Assembly (NCBI RefSeq): GCF_030519475.1
Contig: NZ_JAUMKD010000004.1
Coordinates: 18,501-82,500, forward strand
Direction: 5' to 3'
Source: Micromonospora sp. C28SCA-DRY-2
Lineage (GTDB): Bacteria; Actinomycetota; Actinomycetes; Mycobacteriales; Micromonosporaceae
DNA: 64,000 nucleotides
Below the pieces are notes generated by a model. That model saw only the letters and a program-made list of their open reading frames with translations. It searched no databases and was not told the origin of the DNA. Shown here in pieces: positions 48,498 through 56,668 of the stretch. The number at the start of each line of letters is the position of its first letter. Position 1 is the first letter of the stretch. The translations under genes were made by a program, and so were the position numbers.

Positions 48498-49276
48498 GCG
48501 GGTTCCCCGAGGTGCACCGTCCTGAGACCGGCCCGGCGGGGCGGCCGCTGGTGATGCTGCACGGCGGCAACGTCGCGAACTGGATGTGGCAGCCGCAGCT
48601 GCCCGCGCTCAATGACCGGATGGTGCTCACGCCGGATCTGCCGGGTTTCGGGACGCGGGTCAGCGAGGGCTGGCCGGGCCTGGACGCGATGGCCGACGAC
48701 CTCGTGGCCCGGGTGACCGACCACGGTGTCGACGGCCCGTTCGATCTCGTCGGCCTCTCCCTGGGCGCCGTGACGGCGCTTCGCGTGCTGGCGCGGCACC
48801 CTGACCGGGTGCACTCGGCGTTCCTCACCGGAGCGCCGCTCACGCCGGCCGGCGCCGGCGTACGCCTGATCTGCCGGTTGCAACTGGCGTTCTGGCGGGC
48901 GCCGTGGTTCTGGCGCGCCCAAGCCGCGGCGTTCGGGCTCCCGGCGGACTCGCGCGCCCGGTACGTCGCGCACGGCCTTTCGGTACACCGCGAGACCGCG
49001 TCCGCGATGAACGCCGAGGTGTTCGCGGGTGGCGTGCCCGCGACCCTGCGCCACTACTCCGGGCCCCTGCTCGCGATGGCGGGCGAGAAGGAATCCGCGG
49101 CGGTGCGTCAGTCCCTGCGGGAGATCGCCCGGGCCGCACCGCAGGCACAGTTGCGGCTCGCACCGGGCATGCACCACATCTGGAACGTGGAGGACGCCGG
49201 CCTGTTCAACGGGGTCCTGCGCGCCTGGCTGAACGGGACCCTGGACCCGCGCCTCCTTCCGGTCTCCGGAGACTGA
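48494..49276 (+). CDS. Alpha/beta hydrolase
   Basis: A 260-residue enzyme. The oxyanion region is VMLHGGNVANWMW, the nucleophile elbow GLSLGAVTALRVL (Ser in GLSLG), and the catalytic His is in LAPGMHHIWNVEDAG; the acid is probably the Asp/Glu after MAGEKE. A cap domain of about 60 residues (TPAGAGVRLICRLQLAFWRA) is rich in Trp/Phe and suggests a hydrophobic substrate. It is co-transcribed with PadR. It might detoxify or make the PadR ligand. Confidence 0.9.
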   Translation: MSGFPEVHRPETGPAGRPLVMLHGGNVANWMWQPQLPALNDRMVLTPDLPGFGTRVSEGWPGLDAMADDLVARVTDHGVDGPFDLVGLSLGAVTALRVLARHPDRVHSAFLTGAPLTPAGAGVRLICRLQLAFWRAPWFWRAQAAAFGLPADSRARYVAHGLSVHRETASAMNAEVFAGGVPATLRHYSGPLLAMAGEKESAAVRQSLREIARAAPQAQLRLAPGMHHIWNVEDAGLFNGVLRAWLNGTLDPRLLPVSGD

Positions 49277-49310
49277 GCAACGCAACCGCGTCACGCGCCC
49301 TCGCAGCAGA

Positions 49311-49365
49311 GTGGAGGCCGAGCCGGCCCACGGCGTCCCGCCGCGCCCGCCGGATCGCCCCGGTG
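49311..49365 (-). pseudogene. Second integrase 3'-end remnant
   Basis: Minus-strand reading gives AIRRARRDAVGRLGLHSAA, which matches AIRRVQQDAVDRLGFLFAA, the C-terminus of the integrase remnant near tRNA-Arg. The DNA is also similar (GAGCCGG.CCACGGCGTCC and surroundings). Only about 55 bp are recognisable. It either derives from another related element or from duplication of the first remnant. Confidence 0.7.
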
Positions 49366-49486
49366 GGAGCCGGTCGACGGCCCGTTCCGGCCAGTGCCCG
49401 AGGACCCGTGGGAGGTCGGCGGTAATCATCGGGCCGGTGGTGACACAAGCCAGGGTGAACGTTCGTCAACCAGGCGGGAGTCTTGG

Positions 49487-50041
49487 ATGGGTCCACCGGG
49501 AAAACGCGACGAGGATTGGTTCACCAGGGTCTACGCGGCCGACTACCCACACGTGGTGAGGTACGGCCAGCGCCGGCTCGCCGACCTGGACGCGGCGACC
49601 GAACTCGCCCAGGAGGTGTTCGTCGTCGCCTGGCGGCGTCGCCGCGAGGTTCCCGACCGCAGCCTGCCCTGGCTGTACGGGGTGGCCCGTCGCCTGCTGG
49701 CGAACGAATGGCGAGCGCGGCGAGCCGCGCCGGACGTGCTACCGATGACCGACGCCGGCCTGCTGCGGGAGCCGGGCTCGTCCGGCGCCGACGCGACCGT
49801 GGGCGTCGCCGATCTCCACGCCGCTCTGGCCACCCTCGCCGACCTCGACCAGGAGATCCTCCGGCTGGTCGGGTGGGAGGAGCTGACCGTTTCCGAGGCC
49901 GCTCAGGTCCTCGGCTGTACCCGCACCACCGCTGCCGTACGTCTGCACCGCGCCCGTAGGCGCCTCACCGAAGCGATGTCGTACCGAGCCGTACCGCCGG
50001 CACAGCAGCCGGTGTTGGCGAGTCCGCGAAAGGTCATGTGA
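49487..50041 (+). CDS. ECF RNA polymerase sigma factor
   Basis: ATG 49487 after GGGAG gives 184 residues. Sigma region 2 is FTRVYAADYPHVVRYGQRRL with ATELAQEVFVVAWRRR, and region 4 is LADLDQEILRLVGWEELTVS with EAAQVLGCTRTTAAVRLHRAR. The C-terminus ends right at the next gene (TGATG), the usual arrangement with CU044_5270-type partner proteins. No classical zinc anti-sigma factor is present, so the partner probably holds the sigma. Target promoters unknown. Confidence 0.95.
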   Translation: MGPPGKRDEDWFTRVYAADYPHVVRYGQRRLADLDAATELAQEVFVVAWRRRREVPDRSLPWLYGVARRLLANEWRARRAAPDVLPMTDAGLLREPGSSGADATVGVADLHAALATLADLDQEILRLVGWEELTVSEAAQVLGCTRTTAAVRLHRARRRLTEAMSYRAVPPAQQPVLASPRKVM

Positions 50042-51051
50042 TGTTCGGAGAAGAGCGAACGCGTACCCTCCTCGGCCCGGCCGACCCGGCCCGGCACAGC
50101 ACCATCGCACCGCCCCGGCTGTCGGCACACGACCTGATCGTCCGCGCGGAGGCTGTCGCCGAGCCGGCCGCCCACCACCGCCACGCCCGCCCGACGCGCC
50201 GGCTGGTTCTGACCGCCGGCGCACTGACCGCAGCGGTCGGCGCCGCGGCGATCGTCCAGACGTTCGGTCCGTCCACCCCGGACACCTCGGGGATCGCCGG
50301 TCCGCCCGGGGCGGACCCGGGGGTGGTGCTCGTGCCGGTGGCGTACGGCGCTGGCACCCGTGACGCGGGGAGCGAGCTACGCGGGTTGGCCGGCAGGCTG
50401 GTCGATGCGGAGTACGACCACCGCACCGGTCGGTACATGTACCACCACACGAAGACGTGGGGCGACCCGGTGATGACCTCTGCCGACGGCCGCCACCATG
50501 TCGCCTTCGCCGACGAGACCAAGGTCTGGCAGGCGGCCGACGGGACCGGCAAGCAGATCACGACCCAGCTCGAGCCGCAGTACCCCGACCAGGAGTCCCG
50601 GGAGTACTGGCAGCGGAACCTCAAGCCCAAGGCTCCCGCCACGCCCGCGCCCGACGACATGCCGCTCCCGGCGGAGGACCTCGCACCGCTGCCGTCGGGT
50701 CGGGCCCAGCTGGCCGACCTGCTCGGGGTCAGGTACGGCGCGGGCGCCGTGAGCAAGAAGGTCAGCACGGTGTACGGCCGGTACGTCGTTCCGCGGCAGA
50801 CGCGGGCTGAGATCCTGCGGGTCCTCGCCGAGGTGCCCGGGTTCCGGTGGCGGGGCCAGGTGACCGATCGGGCCGGCCGGAAGGGCGTGGCCATCACCTA
50901 CGACGACCGCGAGCACAACGCGCAGTCGTTGCTGATCTTCGACCCGAACACGGGAGAACTGCTCGCGCACGAGCGGCTCACCCTCTCACCGCTGCGGATC
51001 AGCGCCTACCAGGTGATCCTCGGCACCGCCTGGACCGATCGACTCGACTGA
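50041..51051 (+). CDS. CU044_5270 family membrane protein, probable ECF partner
   Basis: ATG 50041 overlaps the sigma stop by one base. The 336-residue product has a 50-residue cytoplasmic N-terminus, one membrane helix (LVLTAGALTAAVGAAAIVQT), and a large extracytoplasmic domain (residues about 80-336) with KVWQAADGTGKQITTQLEPQ, VRYGAGAVSKKVSTVYGRYV, VLAEVPGFRWRGQVTDRAG and LLIFDPNTGELLAHE. I recognise this as the CU044_5270 type that follows ECF genes in actinobacteria. Anti-sigma or sensor activity is inferred from gene order and topology. Confidence 0.88.
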   Translation: MFGEERTRTLLGPADPARHSTIAPPRLSAHDLIVRAEAVAEPAAHHRHARPTRRLVLTAGALTAAVGAAAIVQTFGPSTPDTSGIAGPPGADPGVVLVPVAYGAGTRDAGSELRGLAGRLVDAEYDHRTGRYMYHHTKTWGDPVMTSADGRHHVAFADETKVWQAADGTGKQITTQLEPQYPDQESREYWQRNLKPKAPATPAPDDMPLPAEDLAPLPSGRAQLADLLGVRYGAGAVSKKVSTVYGRYVVPRQTRAEILRVLAEVPGFRWRGQVTDRAGRKGVAITYDDREHNAQSLLIFDPNTGELLAHERLTLSPLRISAYQVILGTAWTDRLD

Positions 51052-51109
51052 ACCACCGGTGCCGGGGCCGCCACTGTGGTGGCCCCGGTCCGGTCGTTGT
51101 CGGAGGCGG

Positions 51110-51604
51110 TCAGGCGGGTGAGCCGTGCGAGATCGCGTGGGCCTGCTCGCGCAGCACCGCCGTCGTGCGCTCGACCCACTCGGCGACGACGCGGAGCTGC
51201 TCGGGCGTGAAGTGGCTGTTAACCTCCGCCATGCCGGCCACCATTCGCCCGACGGCCTCGCTCACCGCGGCGTCCGCCGGCACCGTCGCCTCGATGACGA
51301 CGCGGCGCCGGTCGGCCGGATCGGGCGTACGCCGGGCAAGTCCCGCGGCGACCAAGCGGTCCACCAGGCCGGTCACCGCACCCGCGGTCAGCCCGGTCCG
51401 CTCGGCCAGCTCGCGCGCCGACATGGGGCCTTCCCGGCGCACGATCCCGAGTGCCTTGTGATCCGCCGCCGACAGACCCATGAGCGAGCCCAGCGCCTCG
51501 TGGAACAGCACGACGGCGTCGCTCAGGTCCCTGCCGAGCCGGGCTCCGGCCTCCGCCGCCTCCGGCGCTCGCTCATCCATGGCCATGGACACATCCTTCA
51601 CCAT
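51110..51604 (-). CDS. MarR-family transcriptional regulator
   Basis: A 164-residue regulator. The helix-turn-helix and wing are KALGIVRREGPMSARELAER, TGLTAGAVTGLVDRLVAAGL and ARRTPDPADRRRVVIEAT, with the conserved DxRR wing. Long terminal helices form the dimer interface. ATG 51604 is the longest start; ATG 51583 and 51592 are in frame. It is divergent from a membrane protein gene, with a perfect AT-rich operator between them. Confidence 0.93.
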   Translation of the reverse strand: MVKDVSMAMDERAPEAAEAGARLGRDLSDAVVLFHEALGSLMGLSAADHKALGIVRREGPMSARELAERTGLTAGAVTGLVDRLVAAGLARRTPDPADRRRVVIEATVPADAAVSEAVGRMVAGMAEVNSHFTPEQLRVVAEWVERTTAVLREQAHAISHGSPA

Positions 51605-51622
51605 CGCATATAGTTCAGATAG

Positions 51623-51635
51623 CTAAACAGTTTAG
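51623..51635. promoter_or_regulatory. MarR-type operator
   Basis: CTAAAC-A-GTTTAG is a perfect 6-bp inverted repeat. The surrounding 40 bp are AT-rich, strongly unlike the genome, and also contain AGTTCAG..GCTGAA imperfect symmetry. It overlaps both divergent start regions, so the MarR protein probably represses itself and the membrane protein. Confidence 0.75.
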
Positions 51636-51653
51636 TTTGCTGAAGGAGTTGCC

Positions 51654-52190
51654 ATGACGACGGGGTGGATCGAGTCCCGAGCCGTGCTCCTGGCTGCCCT
51701 GCGGTTCTTCGTCCGCCACTACCCCGTGGTCTTCGCGTTCGGCGTACTGGCCTCGGCGCAGCGCTTCCTCGCCGTGGGCGGTGGTGCGGACTGGGCGTGG
51801 ACCGGAGGCATCGCCGGCGAGCTGTTCACCAACGGGATCCGCCTGCTGTTCCTCCTCTGGGTCGCCCGAAGCATGCTCCGCCCGCTGCGCCCCACCTGGT
51901 CCGAGGTCCGGCACAGCACCGACTACATCGCCGCGCACCGGGCCGCGATGCTCTGGAACGGGGTCCTGCTCGTCGCGCTGACCCTCGTCTTCAAGGTGGG
52001 CGTCGACACGTGGATCGCCGGCCTGGCCGAGCCGAAGACGGCGCTGGCGTGGACGTTGGCCGTCAAGAACGTGACCATCATCCCGTTCATGTTCGTCTGG
52101 GCGGTGGCCGTCGTCCGCGCGGCACTCGAGGAGCGCGCGGGTGCGGGACGTGACGTGGCGGTTGCGCACGCTCCGGCAGCGGGGACGTGA
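51654..52190 (+). CDS. Four-helix membrane protein under MarR control
   Basis: ATG 51654 after GAAGGAG yields 178 residues with about four membrane helices (HYPVVFAFGVLASAQRFLAV, GELFTNGIRLLFLLWVAR, NGVLLVALTLVFKVGVDTW, NVTIIPFMFVWAVAVVRAAL). No transport or enzyme motif is recognised. Its position opposite MarR and the shared operator suggest a role in efflux or membrane protection, but this is only context. Length and composition are normal. Confidence 0.75.
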   Translation: MTTGWIESRAVLLAALRFFVRHYPVVFAFGVLASAQRFLAVGGGADWAWTGGIAGELFTNGIRLLFLLWVARSMLRPLRPTWSEVRHSTDYIAAHRAAMLWNGVLLVALTLVFKVGVDTWIAGLAEPKTALAWTLAVKNVTIIPFMFVWAVAVVRAALEERAGAGRDVAVAHAPAAGT

Positions 52191-52212
52191 ACCGAACGGG
52201 TCGAGCAGTCCG

Positions 52213-52857
52213 TCAGCCGTTCAGGTACGCGAGCACGGCCCGTACCCGGCGATGCGCGTCGTCGGCCGGCGGCAGGTCGAGCTTGGCGAAGATGTTCGTG
52301 ATGTGCTTCTCCACGCTCACCGGCGCGAGCACCAGGGCCGCACAGATCGCCGAGTTCGACATTCCCTGGGCCATCAACCCCAGCACCTCGCGCTCGCGCG
52401 GGGTCAGCGCGTCCACGCCGGAGCGGCGGCTGTTGCGGACGAAGAGTTGGCGCACCACCTCGGGGTCCATCGCCGTCCCGCCCGCGGCGACCCGCTCCAC
52501 CGCGTCCAGGAAGTCGTCGAGCGCGGTGACCCGGTCCTTCAGCAGGTAGCCCACGCCACCCCGGCCGTCGGCGAGGAGTTCGGCCGCGTACGCCCGCTCG
52601 ACGTACTGGGACAGGATCAGCACTCGGCGGTCCCGCCCCTCCGCCCGCAGCCGCAGCGCGGCGCGCAGCCCCTCGTCGCGGAAACCGGGCGGCAGCCGGA
52701 CGTCCACCACTGACAGGTCGGGGTGGTGCCGCTCGACGGCGTCGATCAGGTCGCCGGCGTTGTCCACCGCGGACACCACCTCGTGGCCGGTGTCGGTGAG
52801 CAACCGCACCAACCCTTCCCGGAGGAGCAGCAGGTCTTCGGCGATCACGATGCGCAT
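52213..52857 (-). CDS. NarL/LuxR-type response regulator
   Basis: A 214-residue regulator. Receiver: AEDL, phosphoacceptor Asp52 in LSVVDVRLPP, Ser in ILSQYVE and Lys in LLKDRV. The C-terminal LuxR domain has LTPREREVLGLMAQGMSNSA and LVLAPVSVEKHITNIFAKL. It is the last gene of a four-gene unit with its kinase and an ABC transporter. The kinase overlaps it by 13 bp. It probably induces the transporter in response to an extracellular stress. Confidence 0.94.
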   Translation of the reverse strand: MRIVIAEDLLLLREGLVRLLTDTGHEVVSAVDNAGDLIDAVERHHPDLSVVDVRLPPGFRDEGLRAALRLRAEGRDRRVLILSQYVERAYAAELLADGRGGVGYLLKDRVTALDDFLDAVERVAAGGTAMDPEVVRQLFVRNSRRSGVDALTPREREVLGLMAQGMSNSAICAALVLAPVSVEKHITNIFAKLDLPPADDAHRRVRAVLAYLNG

Positions 52858-54071
52858 GGCAGCTCCGCGTGCAGGACGGTCGGGCCGCCCGGTGGACTGG
52901 TGATGGTCAGCGTCCCGTCCAGCGCCTCGACGCGGCGACGCAGGCCGTCGAGCCCGCCGCCGGTGAGGTCGGCGCCGCCCCGGCCGTCGTCGGTCAGGGT
53001 CACCTGGAGCGCGCCGGCCGCGCCGTTCAGCACGATGCCGCACCGGGACGCCTCGGCATGCTTACCGGCGTTCGCCAGCCCTTCGGCCACGACGAAGTAC
53101 GCCGCCGACTCCACCGCCGCCGGGTAGCGACCGTTCGGGTCGCCGCGCAGGCTCACGGCGAGCGAACTGTCCGCGGCCAGCGCCGCGACGGCGGCGTACA
53201 GGCCCCGGTCGGTGAGGATGGGCGGGTGGATGCCGCGGACGAGCCGGCGCAGTTCGGCCAGCGCCTCGTCGAGCTGCTTGCGGGCCAGGTCCACGTCGGA
53301 CAGCGCGGTGCCGCCCTCGGACCGCAGTTTGCGGGCCGCGAGCGCGAGAGTCATGCCGGCGGCCACGATCCGGGCCTGGGCGCCGTCGTGCAGGTCACGC
53401 TCTATCCGGCGCAGTTCGGCGGCCTGCGCGTCGACCACCCGGGAACGGGTCTCGGCGAGCCGGGCGGCCTCCCGTACCAGCTGGAGATGCGCGCCGGGAG
53501 CCAGCAGGGCGCGGGCGGCGGCGGCCACCGCGCGGGCCAGCCGCCGGAGCAGCGCGGCCCCGACCGGCAGCAGCAGGAGCCCGAGCGCGCACAGCGCGAA
53601 CCGGCCGGGAGTGGTGGTGAGCAGGGGCCGCAACGGCCACGGCGCGTTGTCGTTGGGCACCGCCCAGAGCCAGGCCGGCGCTGCCACGGCACCCACCAGC
53701 ACGGCGGTGGCCACCACCGCCGCCACCCCGGTCACCAGACCCAGCGGTAGGGACACCAGCAGCCAGAGCAGGTCCCGCCAGGTGGCGGGCTGCCGGGCGA
53801 CGGCGGTGACCCGTTCCCGGATGGTGCCCGGAGCAGCCGGCTCGTACGGTTCGTCCAACGGCCGCCCGAGCACCCAGCCGACCCGGCGGCGCTCGACGGT
53901 GGCGATCCGCCGGGTCACCCAGGCGGCGCCGAGGAACGCCGGGCCGCCGAGCTGGGTCACCGAGAGCAGACCGACGGTGACCAGCGCCAGCACCGACCAG
54001 GCGAACCCCGCGACGCCGGCCAGGATGCCGGCCGCCAGGTACGCCAGGCTCCGGGCGGTCGCCATCGTCAC
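52845..54071 (-). CDS. NarL-family sensor histidine kinase
   Basis: GTG 54071 (or ATG 54065) gives 408 residues. Four or five membrane helices (residues about 5-40 and 95-200) form a module with little extracytoplasmic sequence. HisKA_3 follows with His228 in ELRRIERDLHDGAQARIVAA, then HATPase_c motifs FVVAEGLANAGKHA, LTDDGRGGA and GLDGLRRRVEALDG. Intramembrane-sensing kinases like this often detect cell-envelope antibiotics through a partner ABC transporter, which is encoded just upstream. Signal unproven. Confidence 0.92.
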   Translation of the reverse strand: MTMATARSLAYLAAGILAGVAGFAWSVLALVTVGLLSVTQLGGPAFLGAAWVTRRIATVERRRVGWVLGRPLDEPYEPAAPGTIRERVTAVARQPATWRDLLWLLVSLPLGLVTGVAAVVATAVLVGAVAAPAWLWAVPNDNAPWPLRPLLTTTPGRFALCALGLLLLPVGAALLRRLARAVAAAARALLAPGAHLQLVREAARLAETRSRVVDAQAAELRRIERDLHDGAQARIVAAGMTLALAARKLRSEGGTALSDVDLARKQLDEALAELRRLVRGIHPPILTDRGLYAAVAALAADSSLAVSLRGDPNGRYPAAVESAAYFVVAEGLANAGKHAEASRCGIVLNGAAGALQVTLTDDGRGGADLTGGGLDGLRRRVEALDGTLTITSPPGGPTVLHAELPCAS

Positions 54072-54133
54072 CCGGCGGATCCTAACGGCCCGGGCCGCCG
54101 CCGACGGGTCGGCGACGGCCCGGGAGCAGCGGG

Positions 54134-56668
54134 TCACCGGTCCCCGAGGGCCGGCAGGCCACGCCGCGGCAGCACGAGCCGGACCGGAAGGGCGCCGGCG
54201 ACCAGCCCCAGTCCGGCCACCCCGGCGAGCAGCACCAGGTACGTCGCCGGCGCCACCACCAGCCGGAACACGCCGTCCTGAGCCACGCTGAACGGGACGA
54301 CCACCGCGCTGGTGACCGCGACGCCCAGGGCCAGCCCGGCCACCACCGTGATCACAGCCTCCCGGTCCACCAGGCGGTGCACCTGCCCCGCCGTCGCGCC
54401 GGCCAGCCGCAGGTCCGCGAACTCCCGCCGGCGGGCGGCGGCCGAGATGGCGAACGTGTTGACCACGGCGATCGCCGTGAAGCCCAGCGAGACGACCACC
54501 AGCAACTCCCACGCGCCCTGCTGGTTCCCGTCGCCGGTACGGGTCGCCGCCGCGGTCGGCACCACCCGGAGCTCGGGCCAGCGCTGCCCGATCCGTTCGG
54601 AAACCGCGCCGTCGGAGTGCCGGAGGGCGACCGTGCTGACCAGACCACGCGGGTCGTGCGCGGCGACCAGGGCGGCCGGCAGGGTCAGCTCGCCGAACCC
54701 GCGATGCCGGGTGAAGAGGGCGGAGAGCCGCAGGACGACCCGCTCCCCGTCGGCCAGCCAGATCGGCACCTCGTCACCGAGCCGCCAACCGTACGCGGCG
54801 GCCAGGTCGGCGCTCGCCGCGAACGTCCCGTCCCCGCCCAGCGCACCGTCCTCGACGGCCAGGTCGAGGACGCCGTCCGACCCGGTGCGGAGCAGACCCT
54901 GCGCGGCGTGGTCCTGGGGCTTGCCCTCCTGGGCGAGCACCACGCGGGTGGGCACGGTCGCCACCGCGCCGGTGACGCCGGGCAGCGCGGCCACCCGTGC
55001 CGCGGTGTCGAGCGGCAGTCCGGCGGCGCCGGTGACCAGGGTGGTCGCCCCGGCGAGCCGGGCGGCCTGCTGCTCCTCCGCCAGCCGGGCGGTCAACTCG
55101 CCGTTGAGCAGCAGCGGCGCGTTGATCGCGAACATCAGCACCAGCGGCACGGCCACCGCGGCGGTGCGACGTACCTCGGTGCGGGTGGTGGCGGCGGCGA
55201 GCCAGCCGGCCGCCCCGGTGCCGGCGCTGAGCCGTCCCGGCACGGCGGCGACCAGCCGGACCAGCAGCGGGCCGAGCGCGGCGACCGCGCAGAGCAGCAG
55301 CGCCGACGAGATGAAGGTCATCCCCATGCCGAACGGACCGCCGAGCGGCACGAAGGTCAGCACGGCGACCGCGCCGGCCGCGGCGACCAGGGCGACGGCC
55401 GCGCGGGCCGCCACCCCGCCGCGTGGTGCGACGACGGTCTCGACGAGCGCCTGGGCCGGCGCGACCCGTACCGCGCGGCGGCCGGCGAACCGGGCGGCGA
55501 CCAGGGTGACCAGCGCCCCGGCGCACCCGGCGAGCAGCAGCACCACCGGGTTGACCCGCACGGAGAACTGCGCCGGCACCACCCCGAGGTGCCGGAACCG
55601 GGCCGCCACCAGGTGCGCCACGAGCACGCCGAGCGGCAGCCCCGGCATCGCGGCCACGGCGGCGAGTACCAGACTCTCCATCCCGAGCAGCCGCCGTAGC
55701 TGACGCGGGGTCGCCCCGATGGTGCGCAGCAGCGCCAGCTCGCGCAGCCGCTGCCGGACCCCGAGCGCCACCGTGCCGGTGAGCACGAAGATCGCGGCGA
55801 AGGCGGTGATGCCGATGGTGAAACCGAAGACGGAGATCGCTCCGATGTAGTCGGGCAGCGCCCCGGGCAGGTCGGCTTGCACCCGGTCCGCGTCGGTCAG
55901 CACCGGCGCATCCCCGGCCCCGGCCCGGACGGCCGCCAGCAGGGCCGCCTGGTCGGCTCCGGGCTGGGCCAGCACCGCGACCGCGGTGGGGCCGGCCAGG
56001 CCGGAGACCCGGGTCACCGCACCGTCGGCGAGGAAGAGCGCGCCCTGCGCGGGCAACGCGTCCCGCCCGGCCGGCGCGGCGACGCCGGCCAGTCGCAGCC
56101 GGTGGACGCCGGTGCGGGTGGTGATCCGGACCTCGTCCCCGACGGTGAGGCCGCCCCGGGCGGCGAGGTCGGCGTCCACCACCGCCTCTCCGGCCGCCGG
56201 CTCGTGTCCGGCACGCAACCGGTACGGGGTGAGCGCGGCCGACGACCACCCGTGGCCGATCACCGGGGCGCCGTCGGCGCCGCGTACCGGCCCGGCGGCG
56301 GTGGTCAGCTCGACGGGGAAGGCGGTGTCCGGGACGACCCGGGCCACCCCGGTCAGCTCGGCCAGCCGCGGCACGAGGTCCGCGGGAAGCGTCCCGGCAC
56401 CGCTGAGGCGTTCGGTCTTCGTCTTGGTCTTGGTCTTGGTCTTGCCCTTCTTGTGCTTCTCCTTCGTCGTGGTGAGGGTGACCTCGCGGGCGCCGGAGAC
56501 CACGGCCGTGGCGTTCGCGAACCGGTCGGCCGGCGGGGTCGCGGTGAGCACCGAGAAGAGGAGCAGCCCGGCCCCGGCCAGCAGCGCGGCGGCCAGCAGC
56601 GCGGCGAGGAAGGTGCCCAGGTAGGCGCCCCGGTGGCGGCGGAGCGTTCCGATCGCCAGGCGGATCAT
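54134..56668 (-). CDS. FtsX/MacB-type ABC transporter permease
   Basis: An 844-residue permease with ten predicted membrane helices: one at the N-terminus, a group at residues about 320-500, and three at the C-terminus, with two large extracytoplasmic MacB-like loops. The FtsX core motif is VLTGTVALGVRQRLRELALL, RTIGATPRQLRRLLGMES, and again AAARRREFADLRLAGATAGQ. In the first loop (residues about 70-85) a KTKTKTKTK tract is encoded by a 6-bp tandem repeat. It overlaps the ATPase by four bases. The type exports or displaces lipophilic antibiotics and lipoproteins; the substrate is unknown. Confidence 0.92.
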   Translation of the reverse strand: MIRLAIGTLRRHRGAYLGTFLAALLAAALLAGAGLLLFSVLTATPPADRFANATAVVSGAREVTLTTTKEKHKKGKTKTKTKTKTERLSGAGTLPADLVPRLAELTGVARVVPDTAFPVELTTAAGPVRGADGAPVIGHGWSSAALTPYRLRAGHEPAAGEAVVDADLAARGGLTVGDEVRITTRTGVHRLRLAGVAAPAGRDALPAQGALFLADGAVTRVSGLAGPTAVAVLAQPGADQAALLAAVRAGAGDAPVLTDADRVQADLPGALPDYIGAISVFGFTIGITAFAAIFVLTGTVALGVRQRLRELALLRTIGATPRQLRRLLGMESLVLAAVAAMPGLPLGVLVAHLVAARFRHLGVVPAQFSVRVNPVVLLLAGCAGALVTLVAARFAGRRAVRVAPAQALVETVVAPRGGVAARAAVALVAAAGAVAVLTFVPLGGPFGMGMTFISSALLLCAVAALGPLLVRLVAAVPGRLSAGTGAAGWLAAATTRTEVRRTAAVAVPLVLMFAINAPLLLNGELTARLAEEQQAARLAGATTLVTGAAGLPLDTAARVAALPGVTGAVATVPTRVVLAQEGKPQDHAAQGLLRTGSDGVLDLAVEDGALGGDGTFAASADLAAAYGWRLGDEVPIWLADGERVVLRLSALFTRHRGFGELTLPAALVAAHDPRGLVSTVALRHSDGAVSERIGQRWPELRVVPTAAATRTGDGNQQGAWELLVVVSLGFTAIAVVNTFAISAAARRREFADLRLAGATAGQVHRLVDREAVITVVAGLALGVAVTSAVVVPFSVAQDGVFRLVVAPATYLVLLAGVAGLGLVAGALPVRLVLPRRGLPALGDR

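Larger units (their letters stand above)
46020..49365. mobile_element. Probable decayed integrative element at tRNA-Arg
   Basis: Bounded on the left by tRNA-Arg and an integrase 3' remnant (46168-46360) and on the right by a second remnant of a related integrase 3' end (49311-49365). Between them lie an acetyltransferase fragment, a secreted-protein gene with a TTA codon, and a PadR/hydrolase pair. No right-hand att copy could be identified with confidence, so the true limits are uncertain. Confidence 0.4.

Noticed and set aside
49455..49475. GGTGAACGTTCGTCAACC as an ECF autoregulatory promoter or operator
   Set aside because: The GAAC and CGTC elements are only three bases apart, too close for -35 and -10 boxes, and the palindrome is imperfect.
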